A model generated the notes under the pieces. It was not told where the DNA came from, ran no database searches, and saw only the letters and a program-made list of their open reading frames with translations. Below are positions 8,740 to 17,477 of a stretch of 39,301 nucleotides of DNA, one piece after another (the first letter of the stretch is position 1; each line of letters opens with the position of its first letter). The stretch spans positions 1 through 39,301 of the forward strand of contig JAFQOX010000136.1 in NCBI GenBank assembly GCA_017412045.1. Direction: 5' to 3'. A program made the position numbers and the translations under genes. This DNA is from Clostridia bacterium (GTDB taxonomy: Bacteria; Bacillota; Clostridia; Oscillospirales; CAG-272).

Positions 8740-9386
8740 TTCGTCATCTTCTCCTGCTTGACCTTGTGGTCGATGACGTGGCGGGAAGCAAGCTCCTTGT
8801 GGATATCCTCAAGGGAAATTCCCATTTCCAGCATCAGAACCATGACGTGATAGGTCAGATCGGCGATTTCATAGACGGTTTCCGCCTTGTCGTTCGCCTT
8901 GCCCGCGATGATGACCTCAGTGGATTCCTCGCCAACCTTTTTCAGAATCTTGTCAATGCCCTTTTGGAACAGATAGGAGGTATAGGAGCCCTCCTTGGGA
9001 TTCTCCTTGCGTCCCTCGAGCATATCCATGAGTCCCTCGAGCGAAAACTCGTGTCTGTCGGGGCTTTCGTAGATCACCTCGCCAAAGCAGGAGTCCGTAC
9101 CCTTGTGGCAAGCGGGACCATCCTTTTCGACAAGTATAGTCAGCGCATCTCTGTCGCAGTCCGCGGTAATGCTGACGATGTGCTGGTAATTGCCGCTGGT
9201 CTCGCCCTTGAGCCAAAGCTCGTTTCTCGAACGGCTCCAGAAGCAGGTGAGCCCCTTTTCCATGGAGATCGCAAGGCTTTCTTTATTCATATAGGCAACC
9301 GTCAGAACCTTTTTGCTCACGGCATCGACTACGACGGCGGGAATCAGTCCCTTTTCATCAAATTTCAATTCGTTGATATCAAACAT
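8736..9386 (-). CDS. hisIE: Bifunctional phosphoribosyl-AMP cyclohydrolase / phosphoribosyl-ATP pyrophosphohydrolase
   Basis: 216 aa, cytoplasmic, steps 2 and 3 of histidine synthesis. The N-terminal HisI domain (about 1-115) has VAYMNKESL, the metal-binding DCDRDALT and the substrate/zinc motif CHKGTDSCF. The C-terminal HisE domain (about 120-216) has the MazG-like helices [12 protein letters not shown] and [11 protein letters not shown]. The order I-then-E is the usual fusion. The SD AAGGA precedes the ATG at 9386. It is separated from hisF by a 116-bp spacer carrying a copy of a dispersed repeat, and overlaps hisJ by 4 bp. Confidence 0.95.
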   Translation of the reverse strand: MFDINELKFDEKGLIPAVVVDAVSKKVLTVAYMNKESLAISMEKGLTCFWSRSRNELWLKGETSGNYQHIVSITADCDRDALTILVEKDGPACHKGTDSCFGEVIYESPDRHEFSLEGLMDMLEGRKENPKEGSYTSYLFQKGIDKILKKVGEESTEVIIAGKANDKAETVYEIADLTYHVMVLMLEMGISLEDIHKELASRHVIDHKVKQEKMTK

Positions 9387-9444
9387 GGTTATTTTATCCT
9401 TTCCTTATTGGATAGCGAGAGTTTTACTTGTTATTATGTCGGGG

Positions 9445-9485
9445 AGATAAACGGATTTAGCGGCGAATCGCCGCAGATGGTTGCC
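9445..9485 (-). repeat. Dispersed repeat copy in the hisF-hisIE spacer
   Basis: The minus strand of 9445-9485 matches the plus strand of 2353-2395 with only a few differences, including the hairpin GCGGCG-NTT-CGCCGC and the tail CCGTTTATCT. It accounts for the unusually long gap between hisF and hisIE. Confidence 0.65.
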
Positions 9486-9502
9486 ACCTCACCGGTCGGC
9501 GC

Positions 9503-10270
9503 TCAGCGCGCCGTGCGTCTGACGTTGATGCCGTCGCGCGCAAGCTTCTCCTTCAGATCGCAGATGTCCACCTCACCGAAATGGAAGATGGAAGCTGCCA
9601 GACCCGCATCCACACGGGGAAGCGTACGGAACAGCTCCGTGAAATCCTCCATACAGCCCGCGCCGCCCGAAGCGATGACGGGAACGTTCACGACGCTTGA
9701 AACACGATCCAGCATTTCCAGATCGAAGCCCTTCTTCACGCCGTCCGTGTCGATGGAATTGAGGACGACCTCGCCCGCGCCGAGATCCACGCAGTGACGG
9801 ATCCAGGAGATTGCCTCCATGCCCGTATTTTCTCTGCCGCCCTTGGCAAATACGCGGAATACGCCGTCCACGCGCTTGACGTCGGCGGAAATGACGACGC
9901 ACTGACTGCCGTATTTCTTCGCCGCCTCGGTGATGAGCGCAGGATTGCGGATCGCGCCGGAATTGACGCTGACCTTATCTGCGCCGCATTTCAGCACGCG
10001 GTCGAAATCCGCAACGCTATTGATGCCGCCGCCGACCGTCAGCGGGATGAAGATCGTGCGCGCAACCTCGGTCAGAATGTCCGTGAAAAGCGCTCTGCCC
10101 TCCGCGGAAGCCGTAATATCGTAAAAAACAAGTTCATCCGCGCCGCCGTCGCTGTAAAACTTCGCAAGCTTGACGGGCGAGGAAACGTCCGCCAGACCAA
10201 GGAAGTTCACGCCCTTGACCACGCGCCCGTCCTTGACGTCAAGGCACGGGATAATTCGTTTTGTAATCAT
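9503..10270 (-). CDS. hisF: Imidazole glycerol phosphate synthase, cyclase subunit
   Basis: 255-aa (beta-alpha)8 barrel. With ammonia from HisH it converts PRFAR to imidazole glycerol phosphate and AICAR. The catalytic aspartates are D11 (RIIPCLDVKDGR) and D130 (VVISADVKR). The phosphate-binding motifs TVGGGINS and IASGGAG are present. The length is standard. It follows hisA by 33 bp, with its own SD (AAGGA). Confidence 0.96.
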   Translation of the reverse strand: MITKRIIPCLDVKDGRVVKGVNFLGLADVSSPVKLAKFYSDGGADELVFYDITASAEGRALFTDILTEVARTIFIPLTVGGGINSVADFDRVLKCGADKVSVNSGAIRNPALITEAAKKYGSQCVVISADVKRVDGVFRVFAKGGRENTGMEAISWIRHCVDLGAGEVVLNSIDTDGVKKGFDLEMLDRVSSVVNVPVIASGGAGCMEDFTELFRTLPRVDAGLAASIFHFGEVDICDLKEKLARDGINVRRTAR

Positions 10271-10303
10271 AATTCTATTTCCTTTTTATTTTTCAGGGAA
10301 AGC

Positions 10304-11020
10304 TTAATTGGCGATTTTTACCGCCTCTGCCAGATCGATTGCGCCCGTATAGTAGGCTTTTCCGATGATCGCGCCGTAAATGCCGAGCTTGCTCAGCGCC
10401 TCCACGTCGTCAAGAGAGGAAACGCCGCCCGAGGCGATGACGTTCATCAGCGGGAAGTTGTCGGAAAGCTCCGCGTAAAGAGAACGGTTCGTGCCCTTCA
10501 TCGCACCGTCGCGGGAAATGTCGGTCACGATCACGGTCGATACGCCGAGCCCTGCCAGACGGGTCATAAACTCCGTATAATGCAAGCCCGCGCTCTCCGT
10601 CCAGCCGTGGATCGCCACGTTGCCGTCGCGGATATCCACGCCGACCGCCACGGCGCTTCCGTATTTCAGGATCGCCGCCATCAGGAACGAAGGATTCGTC
10701 ACCGCCGCCGTTCCGAGGATCACGCGCTTCACGCCTGCGGAAATATATTTTTCGATCGTTTCCATCGAGCGGATGCCGCCGCCGACCTCGGCGAAGAGAT
10801 TCGTTTCGGAAACGATGCGCCGGATCACGTCCAGATTCGGCGTTTCACCCGTGCGCGCGCCCTCCAGATCGACGAGGTGGATATACTTCGCGCCGCAGGC
10901 TTCAAAATGCTTGGCAACCGAAACGGGGTCGTCGCTGTAGACCGTCATTTCGTCATAATTGCCCTTATATAAACGGACGGCTTTGCCGCCGTACAAGTCA
11001 ATTGCGGGAAAAAGATTCAT
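10304..11020 (-). CDS. hisA: ProFAR isomerase
   Basis: 238-aa (beta-alpha)8 barrel that isomerises ProFAR to PRFAR (step 4). The catalytic D8 (FPAIDLYGGK) and D129 (GVDIRDG) are in place, as are the GGGIRS and IASGGVSS phosphate sites. The SD AAAGG precedes the ATG at 11020. It lies 23 bp after hisH. Confidence 0.96.
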   Translation of the reverse strand: MNLFPAIDLYGGKAVRLYKGNYDEMTVYSDDPVSVAKHFEACGAKYIHLVDLEGARTGETPNLDVIRRIVSETNLFAEVGGGIRSMETIEKYISAGVKRVILGTAAVTNPSFLMAAILKYGSAVAVGVDIRDGNVAIHGWTESAGLHYTEFMTRLAGLGVSTVIVTDISRDGAMKGTNRSLYAELSDNFPLMNVIASGGVSSLDDVEALSKLGIYGAIIGKAYYTGAIDLAEAVKIAN

Positions 11021-11043
11021 ACGCTTACGCCTTTCTTCTGAAA

Positions 11044-11652
11044 TTACATCTCAACGAACGCTCTCAGGATGGCAAGTCCGACGGGACCGCTCTTTTCGGG
11101 GTGGAACTGACAGCCGTATACGTTGCCCGAGGCGACCGCCGCCGTCAGCTCCGCACCGTATTCCGAGGTGGCGATCACGCTTTCCTCGCAATCCGCGGCG
11201 TAGAAGGAGTGGACGAAATAGACGAAATCGCCGTCCTGGATATGTCGGAACAGCGCGCTTTTCTTTTGGAAGCGGAGCGCGTTCCAGCCGATGTGGGGGA
11301 TCTTCAGATCTGCGGGGATCACGTCCTCGATCGGACGTACCGCGCCGCGGATCAGACCGAGACCCTCAAATTCACCGAATTCATAGCTTTTTTCAAACAA
11401 AAGCTGCATTCCCAGGCAAATGCCGAGAAGCGGCTTACCCTTTTTCGCTTCCTCGCATACCACGTCGGCAAGCCCGCTCTCGCGGAGCTTTTTTGCGGCG
11501 TCCTCAAACGCGCCGACACCGGGAAGCAGAATTTTATCCGCCGAGCGGATCACGTCGGCATCTCCCGTCACCACGGTCTCCGCGCCGATCGCGGAAAGCG
11601 AGGAGGCGAGGGAAAAAAGATTGCCGACGCCGTAATCTACAACTGCTATCAT
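11044..11652 (-). CDS. hisH: Imidazole glycerol phosphate synthase, glutaminase subunit
   Basis: 202-aa class I glutamine amidotransferase that supplies ammonia to HisF. The start is the ATG at 11652 giving MIAVVDYGVGNL, the conserved HisH N-terminus. The frame is open further upstream to 11703, but that stretch is the intercistronic repeat, not protein. The nucleophile is C79 (LLGICLGMQLLFE). The triad His/Glu are in YGCQFHPEKS near the C-terminus, and the oxyanion loop is LPGVGAF. The SD AAAGG is about 12 bp from the ATG, rather far. Confidence 0.94.
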   Translation of the reverse strand: MIAVVDYGVGNLFSLASSLSAIGAETVVTGDADVIRSADKILLPGVGAFEDAAKKLRESGLADVVCEEAKKGKPLLGICLGMQLLFEKSYEFGEFEGLGLIRGAVRPIEDVIPADLKIPHIGWNALRFQKKSALFRHIQDGDFVYFVHSFYAADCEESVIATSEYGAELTAAVASGNVYGCQFHPEKSGPVGLAILRAFVEM

Positions 11653-11657
11653 AAATA

Positions 11658-11742
11658 TGACATACCTTTCTTTCGTTATAAGAAGTTTTCGTACGAACCA
11701 CAAAACTTCCGATCTGAAAAACGGATCGTTTTTCAGACTTGC
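11658..11742 (-). repeat. Intercistronic two-hairpin element (his copy)
   Basis: It lies between the hisB stop and the hisH SD. It begins just after TAA as GGAGCAAGTCTG. It contains an 11-bp hairpin TCTGAAAAACG/CGTTTTTCAGA (11713-11737, loop GAT) and a second hairpin GAAGTTTT/AAAACTTC (11682-11709), and ends in GAAAGAAAGG, the hisH SD. A matching element sits between thiH and thiE at 23900-24017. Confidence 0.75.
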
Positions 11743-11745
11743 TCC

Positions 11746-12333
11746 TTATAAAAGACCCTTGGTCGAGGGAATCTCTCCCGCCGTTTCGGGATCGATCTTT
11801 ACCGCTTCACGCAGGGAACGCGCCACGCTCTTGAACGTACCCTCGATGATATGGTGGGAATTTTCGCCCGCGAGACCGCGGATGTGCAGAGTCATATTCG
11901 CATGGCGTACGAACGCCTCGAAAAATTCAAAAACGAGCTCCGTATCGAAGGTTCCGACCTTCTGCGTCGGAATCGTCAGATCGGCGACCAGCTTGCCTCT
12001 GCCCGAAATGTCCACGGCAGAGAGGATCAGCGCCTCGTCCATCGGAAGGATCTTGCTTCCGTAGCGGACGAGGCCGCGCATATCGCCGAGCGCTTCGGTA
12101 AAAGCTTTGCCCAGACAAATGCCGATATCCTCGACCGTGTGGTGATCGTCCACGTCGGTATCGCCCGCGCATTTGACCGAAAGATCAAATCTGCCGTGCT
12201 TGGCGAACAGCACGAGCATATGGTTCAGAAAGCCGCAGCCCGTGTCGATCACACCTGCGCCCGTGCCGTCCAGATTCAGGGAGAGCGCAATATCCGTTTC
12301 CGCCGTTTTGCGGTTGATTTCAGCGATTCTCAT
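11746..12333 (-). CDS. hisB: Imidazoleglycerol-phosphate dehydratase
   Basis: 195 aa, monofunctional IGPD (step 6), a manganese enzyme. The paired His-rich motifs DTDVDDHHTVEDIG and the later SHHIIEGTFKS with FEAFVRHA bind the metals. There is no fused phosphatase domain, in line with a separate hisJ. It overlaps hisC by 14 bp, and its SD lies inside hisC. The stop is followed immediately by the intercistronic element. Confidence 0.96.
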   Translation of the reverse strand: MRIAEINRKTAETDIALSLNLDGTGAGVIDTGCGFLNHMLVLFAKHGRFDLSVKCAGDTDVDDHHTVEDIGICLGKAFTEALGDMRGLVRYGSKILPMDEALILSAVDISGRGKLVADLTIPTQKVGTFDTELVFEFFEAFVRHANMTLHIRGLAGENSHHIIEGTFKSVARSLREAVKIDPETAGEIPSTKGLL

Positions 12334-13399
12334 TTTGGGCAGTCTCCTTTAAAATTTCTTTCGTTTTCGCAAGGAAAACGTCCATCTGTTCCTTCGTTCC
12401 GACGGTAATGCGGTTAAACTGCGCGATGGGTTCGGTCGAAAAATGACGGACCAGAACGCCGCGCTTTTTTAATTCTCTGTAAAGCGTATCGCCGTCTATG
12501 CGGTCGGATCCGGCAAACAGGAAGTTCGCCTTGGAATCCGTCACGAAAAAGCCGAGCGCCTCCAGCGCGTTTTTCGTGTATTCTCTGGTCTCTACGATCC
12601 TTTTGCAGTTCTCCATATAATAATCGTTCTCGCGGAGCGCCGCCGCGCCTGCCGCCGCCGTCATGCGGTTGACGTTGTAGGGATTGGTGGAGTATTTGAT
12701 CGTCTGGAGATCCGCGATCAGAGAGGGAGCGCCGATGCCGAAGCCGAGTCTCGCGCCCGCCATGCTTCTCGATTTGGAAAACGTCTGTGTAACGAGGAGA
12801 TTTTCATATTTGTCCGTCAGAGGAATCGCGCTTTCGCCTCCGAAGTCCACGTAAGCCTCGTCGATTACCACGATATTGTCGGGATTGGAAGCGACGATCC
12901 GCTCGATTTCCGTAAGGGAGAGCGTGAGTCCCGTAGGCGCGTTGGGATTGGCGATGACGATATTTTTATGAATGCCGATATAATCTGCGGCGTCGATGGA
13001 AAAATCGTCCTTCAGCGGAATCTTTTCATACGGAATGCCGTTCAGCTCCGCGAAAACGGGATAAAATCCGTAGGTAATATCGGGGAAAACGACGGGGTGC
13101 TCCTTATCGCAGAACGCCATAAAGGCGAAATTCAGAATCTCGTCAGAGCCGTTGGTCATCAGGATCCGATCGGCTCCGACACCGAACACCCTTGCCGCCT
13201 CTGCAACGAGTTCCGTGCATTCGGGATCGGAATAGAGCGCGAGCTTTTTCGCCTCGCGCGCAACCGCCTCGGCAACCGCGGGAGAAGGCGGATAGGGCGA
13301 TTCGTTGGTATTGAGCTTGATATATTGCATATCACGCGGCTGTTCGCCGGGCGTGTACGCCTTTAAATTTTTATATTTTTGACTGAAAAAACGGCTCAT
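12320..13399 (-). CDS. hisC: Histidinol-phosphate aminotransferase
   Basis: 359-aa PLP-dependent fold-type I aminotransferase (step 7). The motifs are LNTNESPYPPSP, NPNAPTGL, IDEAYVDFGG and the PLP lysine in TFSKSRSMAGARLGFGI. The start is the ATG at 13399 (MSRFFSQKYKNL), which has SD AGAGG at 8 bp. An ATG 21 bp further upstream lies inside that SD region and is less likely. It comes 23 bp after hisD. Confidence 0.95.
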   Translation of the reverse strand: MSRFFSQKYKNLKAYTPGEQPRDMQYIKLNTNESPYPPSPAVAEAVAREAKKLALYSDPECTELVAEAARVFGVGADRILMTNGSDEILNFAFMAFCDKEHPVVFPDITYGFYPVFAELNGIPYEKIPLKDDFSIDAADYIGIHKNIVIANPNAPTGLTLSLTEIERIVASNPDNIVVIDEAYVDFGGESAIPLTDKYENLLVTQTFSKSRSMAGARLGFGIGAPSLIADLQTIKYSTNPYNVNRMTAAAGAAALRENDYYMENCKRIVETREYTKNALEALGFFVTDSKANFLFAGSDRIDGDTLYRELKKRGVLVRHFSTEPIAQFNRITVGTKEQMDVFLAKTKEILKETAQNENR

Positions 13400-13422
13400 A
13401 GGTATAACCTCTTTTTCCAATA

Positions 13423-14694
13423 TTATTTCTTTCTGGAGACCGCGCTTCTTGCGTGAGCGGAAAGACCTTCCTTCTCCGCGAAATAAGCCACGTCGTCCGC
13501 GACGGCGGCAAGCGCATCTCTCGTGAAATAGGTGTACTGGGTTTTCTTGACGAAATCGTCCACGGAAAGGGGGCTGGAGAATTTCGCCGTACCGCTCGTC
13601 GGAAGCGTGTGATTGGGACCCGCGAAATAGTCGCCGAGCGCTTCGGGACAGTTCTTGCCCATGAAGATCGAGCCTGCGTGCTTGATCTCGTCCAGATAAT
13701 CGAAGGGATTGTCCAGACAGAGCTCCAAATGCTCGGGCGCGATCTCGTTGGAGATTTCGATCGCCTCGCCGACGGTCTGCGTAATGATGATCTTTCCGTT
13801 TTTGTCGATGGATTCTCTTGCGATCTCTTTTCTGGGGAGAAGGGCGATCTGCTTTTCCAGCTCCTCGGAAACGGCGTCTGCGAGAGCGGGGCTGTCGGTC
13901 ACGAGTACCGCGCTTGCCAGCTTATCGTGCTCCGCCTGCGAGAGCATATCCGCCGCGACCACGGCGGGATCGCAGGTGCCGTCGGCAACGATCAGGATTT
14001 CGGAGGGACCTGCGATCATATCGATGGAGACCTTGCCGAACACCTGCTTTTTCGCTTCCGCAACGAAGGCGTTGCCGGGGCCGACGATCTTGTGGACGGC
14101 GGGAACGCTTTCCGTTCCGTAAGCCAGAGCGGCAACCGCCTGCGCGCCGCCAAGCTTGAAGATACGGGTCACGCCCGCAACCTTTGCCGCCGCCAGAATG
14201 GCGGGATTGACCTTGCCGTCCTTGCCGGGAGGCGTGACCATGACGATCTCCTCACAGCCCGCGATCTTGGCGGGAATGCTGTCCATCAGCACGGTGGAGG
14301 GGTACGCCGCCGTACCGCCGGGAACGTAAAGACCGACCTTCTCGATCGGGATCACCTTCTGACCCATCACGACGCCCTTTTTACCGTTGATGATGAAGCT
14401 GTTTCGGACCTGCTTTTCATGAAAGGCACGGATGTTTTCCGCCGCGTCCTTCAGAATACGGATGAATTCGGGCTCTACTGCGGCAAACGCCTCTTCGATC
14501 TCCGCTTCCGTCACCTCCAGCGCGGTAAGACGGACCTTGTCGAAGGCTTCACAATACGCAAACAGCGCGCTGTCACCGTTTTTTCTGACGTTATCGATAA
14601 TATCCGCAACGATTTGCTCTACGTTTACGGTCGGTACCACGCGGGAGAAGATCTCCTCTGCCGATACCTCTTTTGCATTCATAATCTTGATCAT
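13423..14694 (-). CDS. hisD: Histidinol dehydrogenase
   Basis: 423 aa, a zinc- and NAD-dependent two-step oxidation of histidinol to histidine (last step). The family motifs are VGLYVPGGTAAYPSTVLM, GGAQAVAALAYGTESVP, IDMIAGPSEILIVAD, SQAEHDKLASAVLVT, EIAPEHLEL and GPNHTLPTSGTAKFSSPL. The length is normal. The SD AGAGG precedes the ATG at 14694, 15 bp after hisG. Confidence 0.96.
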   Translation of the reverse strand: MIKIMNAKEVSAEEIFSRVVPTVNVEQIVADIIDNVRKNGDSALFAYCEAFDKVRLTALEVTEAEIEEAFAAVEPEFIRILKDAAENIRAFHEKQVRNSFIINGKKGVVMGQKVIPIEKVGLYVPGGTAAYPSTVLMDSIPAKIAGCEEIVMVTPPGKDGKVNPAILAAAKVAGVTRIFKLGGAQAVAALAYGTESVPAVHKIVGPGNAFVAEAKKQVFGKVSIDMIAGPSEILIVADGTCDPAVVAADMLSQAEHDKLASAVLVTDSPALADAVSEELEKQIALLPRKEIARESIDKNGKIIITQTVGEAIEISNEIAPEHLELCLDNPFDYLDEIKHAGSIFMGKNCPEALGDYFAGPNHTLPTSGTAKFSSPLSVDDFVKKTQYTYFTRDALAAVADDVAYFAEKEGLSAHARSAVSRKK

Positions 14695-14709
14695 AACAGA
14701 ATTTCCTCT

Positions 14710-15351
14710 TTACGCTTTATTTTCCGCGCAGACCGAAGCGAGACCTTCCACGATCGCCTCGATGCGTTCGCTCTTGAATTTGAAATTGGCCTTGTTGGCG
14801 ATCACGCGCGCGCTGATCGGCACGATCGTTTCGTAAGGGACGAGATCGTTCTCCAGGAGCGTTTTGCCCGTTTCCACGATGTCCACGATCACGTCGGAAA
14901 GTCCCAGGATGGGCGCAAGCTCGATGGAGCCGTTCAGATGAATGATGTCGATGTCCCTGCACTGTCCCGCGTAGTATTCGCGCGCGATATTCGTGAATTT
15001 CGTCGCCACGCGAAGCGTTCTCGCGGGATTGTCGCGGAAGTTCCGCTTCGCCGCCACTGCCATACGGCATTTTCCGATGCCAAGGTCCAGAAGCTCGTAC
15101 ACGTCGGGGCGGTATTCGAGCAGAATGTCCTTGCCCGCAATGCCGACGTCCGCCGCGCCTCTTTCTACGTAGATCGCCACGTCGGAGGGCTTGACCCAGA
15201 AGAAGCGGATGCCCTTTTCCTCGTTTTCAAACGTCAGCTTGCGGTTATTTTCTCTGATGGAGGGGCAGTCAAAGCCTGCCTTCTCAAACATATCGTATAC
15301 TTTTTCTCCGAGTCTGCCCTTGGGCAGAGCAATATTAATCACCGATTTCAA
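14710..15351 (-). CDS. hisG: ATP phosphoribosyltransferase, short-form catalytic subunit
   Basis: 213 aa, first committed step (ATP + PRPP). The short form lacks the C-terminal ACT-like regulatory domain and needs HisZ, encoded just upstream with a 17-bp overlap. The motifs are NIALPKGRLG, FFWVKPSDVAIYVERGAADVGIAGKD and the PRPP loop region LGLSDVIVDIVETGKTL. The start is taken as TTG at 15351, 11 bp after a GGAGGT SD inside hisZ. A GTG three codons later is the alternative. Confidence 0.94.
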   Translation of the reverse strand: MKSVINIALPKGRLGEKVYDMFEKAGFDCPSIRENNRKLTFENEEKGIRFFWVKPSDVAIYVERGAADVGIAGKDILLEYRPDVYELLDLGIGKCRMAVAAKRNFRDNPARTLRVATKFTNIAREYYAGQCRDIDIIHLNGSIELAPILGLSDVIVDIVETGKTLLENDLVPYETIVPISARVIANKANFKFKSERIEAIVEGLASVCAENKA

Positions 15352-16465
15352 GAATCTCGAGACCTCCGTTTCTGTAAGTCAAAAGCTGGCGGTAGCGGAT
15401 ATGTTCGGGGATATTTTTCCGCGCCAGCACACGGGTTCCGTTTTTCGTCAGGACGGAAACGGCGTGCATGAGCTCGCAAACGTCCGTGCCGTCCTCGTAG
15501 AGCAGGAGGATATCCGTATCGTACTCGTTTTCGTGCTCGTCAAAGCGCTCCAGCTTATCCAGATACACCGCGAATCCGATCGCGCCGGAGCTTCTGCCCA
15601 TTTTTTTCAGAAGCTTATCGTATCTTCCGCCCGAAAGGATGCCCTCGGGGATCCCGTCCACGAAGCCGCGGAAGAAGATACCGCTGTAATAGCTCATGTC
15701 GTTGACGACGGAAAAGTCGATGTTCACGCGGTCGCCGTAGCCGACCCGCTCCAGCGCTTCGGTGATGGTCTGCAGCTCGTCGATCGCCGCCTCTGCCGCC
15801 GCGCCCGCATTCAGCGCGCGGAGCTTGGGGAGTACCGCCGCGGGCTTGCCGTAAGCCGAGATCAGCGCCGTCATTTTCTCACAGAATTCCGCGTCCGCGC
15901 CGATCGAGGCGCAGAGCTCGCGCAAGCCGTGCGCGTTCTTTTCGCTCACGCAGGCGATGATTTTTTTCTTGTCTGCCTCGGAAACGGAGAACTTTTCCAC
16001 CAGCGCGGAGAGCAGACCGAGGTGGGAAAGGTCGAGAATATAGTCCTCGCTGATCGCCTCCAGGCTCTTTGCGGCAAGCAGAACGACCTCCGTCATGGCG
16101 TACACGTCGATGTCGCCCACGCATTCCAGCCCCGTCTGCATGATTTCCTTGAAGGTGTGCGTGCTTTTGGAAATCCTGTATACGTTCTCGTTATAATATA
16201 CCTTGGAGGCAATGCCCTCGCCGCCGTCCTTGCTGTTCTTGATGATCGAAAGCGTCACGTCGGGCTTGAGCGCGAGCAGCTTGCCGTCCGTGTCGTTGAA
16301 GGTGATGACGCCGTCGCCGACGAGGAAGTCCTTATTCTCCACGTAGAGATCGTATTCCTCGAATTTGCTCATCTTGAACGGCGTATATCCGTAACGCTGA
16401 TACAGGGCGCGCAGCTCGAAAACCGCTTGCTCGCCGCTCTTCAGCATATTGTCATTCAATGTCAT
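15335..16465 (-). CDS. hisZ: ATP phosphoribosyltransferase regulatory subunit
   Basis: 376-aa class II aminoacyl-tRNA-synthetase-like paralogue of HisRS. It binds short HisG and confers activity and histidine feedback. The motif-2-like region LLALKPDVTLSII...VYYNENVYRI and the motif-3-like GILSGGRYDKLLKKMGRSSGAIGFAVYLD are clear. First gene of the operon: SD AAAGGAG, 9 bp before the ATG at 16465, preceded by a 93-nt leader and a strong promoter. Confidence 0.94.
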   Translation of the reverse strand: MTLNDNMLKSGEQAVFELRALYQRYGYTPFKMSKFEEYDLYVENKDFLVGDGVITFNDTDGKLLALKPDVTLSIIKNSKDGGEGIASKVYYNENVYRISKSTHTFKEIMQTGLECVGDIDVYAMTEVVLLAAKSLEAISEDYILDLSHLGLLSALVEKFSVSEADKKKIIACVSEKNAHGLRELCASIGADAEFCEKMTALISAYGKPAAVLPKLRALNAGAAAEAAIDELQTITEALERVGYGDRVNIDFSVVNDMSYYSGIFFRGFVDGIPEGILSGGRYDKLLKKMGRSSGAIGFAVYLDKLERFDEHENEYDTDILLLYEDGTDVCELMHAVSVLTKNGTRVLARKNIPEHIRYRQLLTYRNGGLEILEIGD

Positions 16466-16558
16466 ATCGCTGACTCCTTTTCTTTGTTTTATCGCATTAG
16501 CGTTTTACCACACTAAAACAAAGGGGCAATGAGCCATGCGAAGGTTTTTACAATATCG
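16466..16558 (-). promoter_or_regulatory. Foldable 5' leader of the histidine operon
   Basis: The region between the expected start of transcription and hisZ contains CTTTGTTTTA (complement of 16514-16523) and its perfect inverse TAAAACAAAG (complement of 16482-16491) just before the SD AAAAGGAG. Two competing pairings exist: GTTTTA with a nearer TAAAAC, and TCGCAT (about 16535-16540) with ATGCGA (inside the loop of the long stem). This suggests a switch acting at or near the ribosome site. There is no U-tract and no run of His codons, so it is neither a classical terminator-attenuator nor a T-box. Confidence 0.4.
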
Positions 16559-16564
16559 GAAACT

Positions 16565-16593
16565 ATTTTACTCCTTTTCTTTCCGCTTGTCAA
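16565..16593 (-). promoter_or_regulatory. Promoter of the histidine operon
   Basis: Minus strand: TTGACA (16588-16593), 17-bp spacer, TAAAAT (16565-16570). Confidence 0.85.
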
Positions 16594-16678
16594 TAAAAAA
16601 TCACAAATTTAAAGATGAAATTTTGCTGATTTTTATGTTATTTTTATAATTTTACGCATTTCGCGCGGCTCCCGCGCG

Positions 16679-17353
16679 TTATCTTTTTTCCACGTCGAAC
16701 CAAATCGCGCGGTGCTTGTCATCCACCCGTGCATCCCTGTGCCAATGTCCGAAGAACCATTCCCCGTATTTCACGCCGCGCATGATTTCCTGTAAAAAGC
16801 CGTTCAGCTCCGCCTCATCGGGGTCGGGCTGAAATCCCAGCGCCTCGATGATCTCCGTGGGCGCCGTGTGCGTGACGATATAATCGACCACGTATCCGTG
16901 GCGTTTCAGATTTTCCCTTGCCTCTGCGTACTCCTGCGGGCAGGGCATTTCCTGCCGCCACCATGAAATATGCTCCTTTCGCATATACCAATCAATGCTG
17001 TGCGCGCCGCCGAACGTGAAAATTTTCTTTCCCTCTATCGTGAAAAACTGTCCGCGCATCAGATGATAGATATTGTTTCGGATGCGGTGAACCTTTCCTC
17101 CGTTCCACGTTTCCGTTTCGTATCCTTCAAGCGCGTCGAAATTCTCATGATTTCCGCAACAAAAGCAAATGGTATATCTCTTTCGTTCCAATTCGTTCAG
17201 AAATTTATGCTCCCAAAAATCGTCTCTGAAAAGATATTGAAAATCTCCGGTGACGATCAGCGTATCCTTCTCCGTCCATTCCTTTTCCTGCGCGGCGAGA
17301 ATCTGATAAAAGCGGCTTTCCTCGCCGTGGGTGTCTCCCGTAAATAAAATCAT
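16679..17353 (-). CDS. Calcineurin-like metallophosphoesterase (224 aa)
   Basis: The motifs follow the family order: GDTHG (residues 6-10), GDFQYLFRD, GNHENFDAL, IVTHTAP and GHWHRD, so the bimetal site looks complete. The start is the ATG at 17353 (MILFTGDTHG) with SD AAGGGGG at 6 bp. A longer frame to 17479 runs through the promoter and is rejected. The substrate is unknown; related proteins act on nucleotides, phosphoproteins or phosphodiesters. No signal peptide was seen, so it is cytoplasmic. It is a single gene with its own promoter. A weak GC stem without U-tract follows the stop (about 16663-16677). Confidence 0.88.
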   Translation of the reverse strand: MILFTGDTHGEESRFYQILAAQEKEWTEKDTLIVTGDFQYLFRDDFWEHKFLNELERKRYTICFCCGNHENFDALEGYETETWNGGKVHRIRNNIYHLMRGQFFTIEGKKIFTFGGAHSIDWYMRKEHISWWRQEMPCPQEYAEARENLKRHGYVVDYIVTHTAPTEIIEALGFQPDPDEAELNGFLQEIMRGVKYGEWFFGHWHRDARVDDKHRAIWFDVEKR

Positions 17354-17391
17354 TGCAATCCCCCTTTCCACTGAAAACAGCGTGCGGAAAT

Positions 17392-17420
17392 ATTTTATCA
17401 GAAAATCTGATTTTTTGCAA
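17392..17420 (-). promoter_or_regulatory. Promoter of the metallophosphoesterase gene
   Basis: Minus strand: TTGCAA (17415-17420), 17-bp spacer, TAAAAT (17392-17397). The spacer holds a short palindrome ATCAGA-TTT-TCTGAT, a possible operator. Confidence 0.65.
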
Positions 17421-17477
17421 GAGGCGACGCTTTTTTGCCGGGTTTTTTGCCCCGAGTTTATCCCATTTTTCTTTTTC

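Noticed and set aside
13453..15471. 672-codon open frame on the plus strand
   Set aside because: It lies antisense to hisD, hisG and hisZ, whose motifs are unmistakable; it has no SD and no recognisable domain.
16466..16558. T-box or His-codon attenuator before hisZ
   Set aside because: The leader is too short for a T-box, there is no terminator U-tract, and no leader peptide with His codons.
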